Source: Dissophora ornata
Taxonomy: Eukaryota; Mortierellomycota; Mortierellomycetes; Mortierellales; Mortierellaceae
Length of the DNA: 12,997 bases
Direction of reading: 5' to 3'
Assembly (NCBI GenBank): GCA_025201705.1
Contig: MU617452.1
Span: forward strand, 1-12,997
Shown here: piece after piece, positions 9,084-12,997 of the stretch
How the letters are laid out: each line of letters opens with the position of its first letter
How positions within the stretch are numbered: position 1 is the first letter of the stretch
Notes under the pieces: generated by a model
The model's input: only the letters and a program-made list of their open reading frames with translations
Database searches by the model: none
Told to the model about the DNA's origin: nothing
Program-made: the position numbers and the translations under genes

Positions 9084-9550
9084 CACCAAATCATCTTTAT
9101 CGCAGAACAAATTGCAGCTTTATTGGAGTGGAAGGAAAGATGATGTTGTATTGTAACAGTAGGTTGTCAGTTGGCAGGACGGATGGTATTGGCGAGGGTG
9201 GGGGCCAAGTTGACATGAAACCTATATCTCTCTCACCATCTATCCAGCTATTGCCTCCTTCATTTTTCGCCGACCATCAACAAGTCAATCTTCAAACCTC
9301 TTAGAAGAAATCATTCGAATGTTTCTGTCGGGTGTACTTATATATATATTTTTTTTACCACAGGAGAACATTATTCAACGATAACAAATCGCGATAGAAA
9401 GAGAAACAAGCGCGAGGAATCAACGAGGCATTTCGCCCAACGCGAGCCGTGACTTAAATGTCACGGCATGATCCGATCGTACAAGCTGCACAAATCCATT
9501 GACTCTACAAAAGCACCACATGGACAATTCATTCAGAGAAGCAACCCTCG
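9084..9550. other. intergenic region with palindrome upstream of the next gene
   Basis: After the stop at 9083 there is no persuasive open frame. Features are an AT run TATATATATA followed by poly(T) at about 9339-9357, a GA-rich stretch, and the inverted repeat at 9446-9467. The last 80 bases before 9551 probably form the leader of the following gene. Confidence 0.5.
9446..9467. promoter_or_regulatory. perfect inverted repeat GCCGTGAC-N6-GTCACGGC
   Basis: Eight-base arms flank the spacer TTAAAT, 84 bases before the ATG at 9551. The symmetry and 14-base centre-to-centre spacing suit a dimeric regulator or a short DNA hairpin. It is not followed by CTRR, so it is not a standard Helitron 3' end. 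Confidence 0.6.
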
Positions 9551-10447
9551 ATGTCGTCGTCCAACACCCGCATTGCCTGCGCCAACTGCCTGATCCTCCT
9601 GGCAGGAGAGACTCCTTGTTACATCCCCACCAAGGCAATCCCACCCCCTACACCATTGTCTAACACGATTTGTAAGATCTGAAAAAGAAGGCATTTACTG
9701 GTTTTAGTGGCAAAGGCACCAAATCTAACAGACCATATCATATCTGACTTTTGGGTTCCCTGAATGACAGATGGAGCAGCCGCGTTGGACAACCGCCCAC
9801 CCTTGAAGTGGCCCGTCCACTACATCCTGGGCGATGCGCCTACCCTGAACCCCATGGACACCACCAAAGTGCAGGTATATGAATAACGTCCACGTATACA
9901 CTTTGATTTCCAGATCGCACCAAATATACAACACCTCCTATCCGCCACCAAATGTCCTTCACGAGGTTCTAATAGTTCGACTCTCTTCCCCCCCCCCCAC
10001 AATACTCTTCCTTTTGCTTTGTCTCCTCAGGTCTGCCAGAAATGCCACGATCTGTATGACAAAGGCAACGGTATCCAGGGCGATCCCAAGGACCTGATCC
10101 CTCGTGCCCCCCGTCTATCGATGTTCTCTCGCATTCCCGAGAAGATGCAGGATCTGACACTGGAAGAACGTCGTGCCCTGAGATTGGCGGGGTGCCCGAC
10201 ACCTGCCAAGGCCAAAGGCAAGAATGTCGAGGCGTTGCTTTTCCCGTGGTTATACCCCTTGAACACCGGAATGTATGCGGATGGAACCAAAGGCCCCAAT
10301 TGCAGATCGTTCCAGGAAGATATGGAGATTAAGCTGAAGAGTGCAGACCCCCGCTGGAGAGACGACGACGAGTGGGCAACCTGGGCAGCATTGAAGGCCG
10401 AGGGCAAGGAGAAAGAGGGCACTGCTAATCTGTTCAAGCCATTGTAA
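9551..10447 (+). CDS. CxxC protein resembling the N-terminal part of Helitron Rep/helicase
   Basis: Three exons (9551-9671, 9771-9874, 10031-10447) join with consistent phases into 213 residues. Introns are 99 and 156 bases with GTAAGA/GACAG and GTATAT/CTCAG ends. Two cysteine pairs, CANC (residues 10-13) and CQKC (77-80), could bind one zinc ion. Next come a Pro/Arg-rich stretch with IPEKMQDLTLEER and then LLFPWLYPLNTGMY, with DPRWRDDDEW further on. By eye, cysteine pairs followed by LT..E and then a LFP-W-YP..TG block and DPR.R.D resemble the DUF6570 and Helitron_like_N regions of Helitron proteins, but with the middle shortened and no Rep HUH or helicase motifs. It could be a domesticated fragment or an unrelated conserved fungal protein. 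The gene structure is firm; the family call is tentative. AATAAA follows the stop by 28 bases. Confidence 0.65.
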
Positions 10448-10474
10448 AAAGACAATTGTGGCCTATAATCGACC

Positions 10475-10480
10475 AATAAA
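10475..10480 (+). terminator. AATAAA polyadenylation signal
   Basis: A perfect AATAAA lies 28 bases after the stop at 10445-10447 and is followed by a G/T-rich stretch (GAGCTTGTTGCG), the usual arrangement for cleavage and polyadenylation. Confidence 0.6.
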
Positions 10481-10581
10481 GAGCTTGTTGCGTTACGCAT
10501 GAATGAATTGGAGGATATCAATTGTTGTCGACAAAGACGTAGGAGTGGATTGCTGTGCACGAGAAGCACGAGGGTCATTTC

Positions 10582-10587
10582 CACGTG
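10582..10587. promoter_or_regulatory. CACGTG E-box upstream of glycerol kinase
   Basis: The E-box (in context CCACGTGAC) is 105 bases before the glycerol kinase ATG. bHLH factors of the Cbf1/Pho4/Ino2-Ino4 classes bind this core in fungi. After it come CT-rich and CAA-rich leader stretches up to the start codon; no clear TATA box is seen. Confidence 0.45.
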
Positions 10588-10691
10588 ACAACGCGTCCTC
10601 CCCCCGCATTCGCTACTGAAATACCCCTCTCTCCGGTCTTGCCCCCCCTCTCTTCACCGTTACAACAACTGCAACAACACCATCAACAATA

Positions 10692-12997
10692 ATGCCGTCA
10701 TTCGTGGGCGCCATCGACAATGGCACGACCTCATCGCGCTTCCTCATCTTTGATGAGAAGGGTGGCCTTGTCATTGGTCACCAGCTCGAGTACCGTCAGA
10801 TCTTCCCTCAACCTGGGTATGTCGCGACTAGGACCTTTTTTTATTGTTCTCACACCTGTCAAGTGGGAATCATGTTAGCGCCTGTACGCCCTAACAAGGA
10901 ACATCTTCCTGCACATGTATAGATGGGTTGAGCAGGATCCAATGGACATCCTCGACAGCGTCGTGACCTGTATCGACGCAGCTCTGCGCAAGTTTGAGCT
11001 TCAGGGCCATCACATCAAGAACCTGAAAGGTAGCCATGATAAACCCCCCCCCCCTTGCAAAACCACTAAAAAAAAAAATGCCTCCATTGCTCAACAATAC
11101 TTTCCTCTTTGTCTGTTTTTCACATGGGACGATTTAGGCATGGGTATTACGAACCAAAGAGAGACCGTCGTAGTCTGGGATAAGAATACCGGTAAACCCC
11201 TGCACAACGCCATTGTGTGGTCCGACACGCGCACCAAGGACATTGTTCGCGAATTGACCGAATCATCCGAACTTGGCGCCGATGCCTTGATGGTACATAC
11301 TATACAACAGTTATCGTTTGCCTGCGAGAGCGCCATACGGCTGTTTCTTTGTCATGCTCTGTAAAACTCTATCGTTCTCAATTTGACCAAGATATATCCT
11401 TTTCTTTTTCAATCGCGGAACATTGGATCCTAGCAAACCTGTGGTCTCCCTATCACCACATATTTCAGTGCAGTCAAACTCCGCTGGCTGCTTGACAACT
11501 CTCCAGAGGTCAAGGAGGCTCACGACAATGGCACACTAATGTTTGGAACCGTCGACTCTTGGCTCATCTATGTGAGTGAAGATATGTGTGTCTGCAAATC
11601 AGCCGTTTTACAAAAAAAAAAAAAAAAAATTGGGGTTCGAGTTCTGCAAAAAAAAAACATTATATCGCCCTGCTAACCAAACTACCTGACAAAAAAAAAT
11701 CTCTTTTAAAAGAATCTCACTGGAGGAGTGAATGGAGGAGTCCATGTCACGGATGTCACCAATGCCAGTCGAACGATGCTGATGGATATCCGAAAGTTGA
11801 CGTGGAGTGACGAGTGCCTCGAGTTCTTTGGCATCAACCGCGAAGTCCTTCCCGAAATCAAGCCATCCTCGTGCCTCTTTGGCAATATCAAATATCCACA
11901 AGGCCTGGAGGATCTTCAGGGACTGGCCATTGCAGGCTGCTTGGGAGACCAGCACGCAGCTTTGGTGGGCCAGCGTTGTTTCGAGGTTGGAGAGGCTAAG
12001 AACACGTATGGTACCGGATGTTTCATGGTGTTCAATACTGGCGAGGACATTATCTACTCTGGAAACGGGTTGTTGACCACAGTTGGGTATCAATTTGAGG
12101 GCGAGCCTGCGGCCTACGCACTCGAGGTATGTACGCGGACGAGAGTTGCCTTCTTTTTTTTTTCTTTCTGTTACTGTTACTGTTTTGCACTCCTAATCAT
12201 ACTGAAAAATAACGTGTATGATAGGGATCAATTGCTGTCGCTGGATCGGCAGTCAAGTGGTTGCGCGACAATATGGGCATCATCAAGAGTGCAGAGGAAA
12301 TCAGTGAGCTCGCAGCTGGAGTCAACGACAATGGAGGTGTTGTTTTCGTCACAGCCTTTTCTGGTCTCTTTGCACCTTACTGGCGTCCCGATGTCCGTGG
12401 TTGTATCCTCGGTCTCTCGCAGCACACTACGAAGCATCACCTAGCTCGTGCGACTCTCGAAGCTACTTGCTTCCAGACTTGCGCCGTAAGTATTTCGCGG
12501 CCTGTTCTTTCTCTCTCTCTCTCTTCCCTAGCATAGAGAAGCTCATAGTGTACACATATTTTATTGACACCTCGCCAACGCCATACTGTATCTTCTCCCT
12601 CTAGATCCTGAAAGCCATGAATAACGATTCAGGAAAACCCCTGAAAACACTTCGTGTCGACGGTGGACTGTCGAACAGTGATATCTGCATGCAACTGCAG
12701 GCGGATATCTTGGGCATTGAAGTGTCAAGACCTCAGATGCGTGAGAGCACAGCATTGGGAGCTGCAACCGCAGCGGCAGTGCATCTTGATATTGGAATCT
12801 GGAGAGGAGGTTTCAAGGCCTTCACGGAGCGTATTCGCGAAGAGAAGGAGGTTCTGCAAAAGTTTACACCAAGCATCTCGGAACAAGGTAAAAAAAAAAA
12901 AACCCAATAACAACGACAATAATATGGCCCTAAAAGTATAAAAAGAAGCTTGTCAGAACTGCGATGGTCCCCTAACAGGTTTATTTTTTCTTGCGTT
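10692..12997 (+). CDS. glycerol kinase (3' end outside window)
   Basis: ATP-dependent glycerol kinase (FGGY family) converts glycerol to glycerol-3-phosphate, feeding glycerolipid synthesis and glycolysis. Visible exons: 10692-10816, 10923-11029, 11138-11292, 11434-11571, 11713-12126, 12225-12485 and 12605-12887. Phases agree throughout and give 494 residues plus one base. Recognised parts in order: N-terminal phosphate loop [29 protein letters not shown] signature 1 [48 protein letters not shown] with signature 2 [20 protein letters not shown]; and the C-terminal nucleotide site [10 protein letters not shown] and ESTALGAA. Usual family length is about 500-550 residues, so only the extreme C-terminus is missing. 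The last intron starts at 12888 (GTAAAA); CTAAC at 12972-12976 followed by a T tract is probably its branch site, so the acceptor lies outside. No frame damage is seen. Confidence 0.95.

Noticed and set aside
10027..10584. 185-residue minus-strand frame
   Set aside because: Opposite exon 3 of the CxxC gene, Ser/Leu/Arg-rich as expected of antisense frames, and crosses that gene's AATAAA.
11632..11647. tRNA B-box-like GGTTCGAGTTC in glycerol kinase intron 4
   Set aside because: No A-box at the right distance and no cloverleaf; the upstream DNA is a poly(A) run.
11608..12093. 161-residue minus-strand frame
   Set aside because: Antisense to glycerol kinase exon 5 and reaches into poly(A) of intron 4.
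12972..12978. CTAACAG as the acceptor of the last visible glycerol kinase intron
   Set aside because: The following sequence would encode LFFLA, unlike the usual glycerol kinase C-terminus; CTAAC with a T tract after it looks like a branch site instead.
1..12997. CRISPR arrays, bacterial operons, phage or virus genes
   Set aside because: No regularly spaced repeats, no bacterial-style gene packing, and all confident genes carry spliceosomal introns.

Overview
The window looks like nuclear DNA of a filamentous fungus. It has short GT-AG introns of 63-156 bases with CTAAC/CTGAC-type branch sites, pyrimidine-rich then CAA-rich leaders before start codons, and many poly(A)/poly(T) runs. The intron-rich style and two lineage-type gene relics suggest an early-diverging fungus of the Mucoromycota, perhaps Mortierella-like. 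That placement is inference from memory and was not tested by any search.

Layout, left to right. Positions 1-3700 are gene-poor and rich in homopolymers, with a CT microsatellite, a four-copy 8-bp repeat and one strong hairpin, and no gene I can defend. At 3707-4962 is a two-exon gene for a tandem hotdog-fold thioesterase-like protein of 382 residues. At 4963-5831 is intergenic DNA holding one coding-like exon with no partner and two palindromes. At 5832-8098 is a six-exon C2H2 zinc-finger gene whose splice sites are intact but whose reading frame is broken by an 11-bp tandem duplication and four single-base indels, so I call it a pseudogene. At about 8141-9083 are pieces of a second decayed gene, resembling the C-terminal region of Crinkler-like fungal proteins. 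It is interrupted by about 125 bp that look like a complete core promoter and 5' leader, which now drive a short open reading frame of 113 residues. At 9551-10447 is a three-exon gene of 213 residues with paired CxxC motifs and similarity, by eye, to the N-terminal part of Helitron replication proteins. At 10692 to the right edge is a clear glycerol kinase gene with seven visible exons; its last exon lies beyond the window.

The thioesterase-like gene and glycerol kinase are probably lipid and glycerol housekeeping functions, and their frames are clean. The stretch between them (5.8-10.4 kb) is accessory in character: a broken zinc-finger gene, a broken Crinkler-like gene with a new promoter, and a mobile-element-like domain gene. 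The contrast between clean and damaged genes argues against general sequencing error. No operon-like organisation is expected or seen; all recognised genes lie on the + strand.
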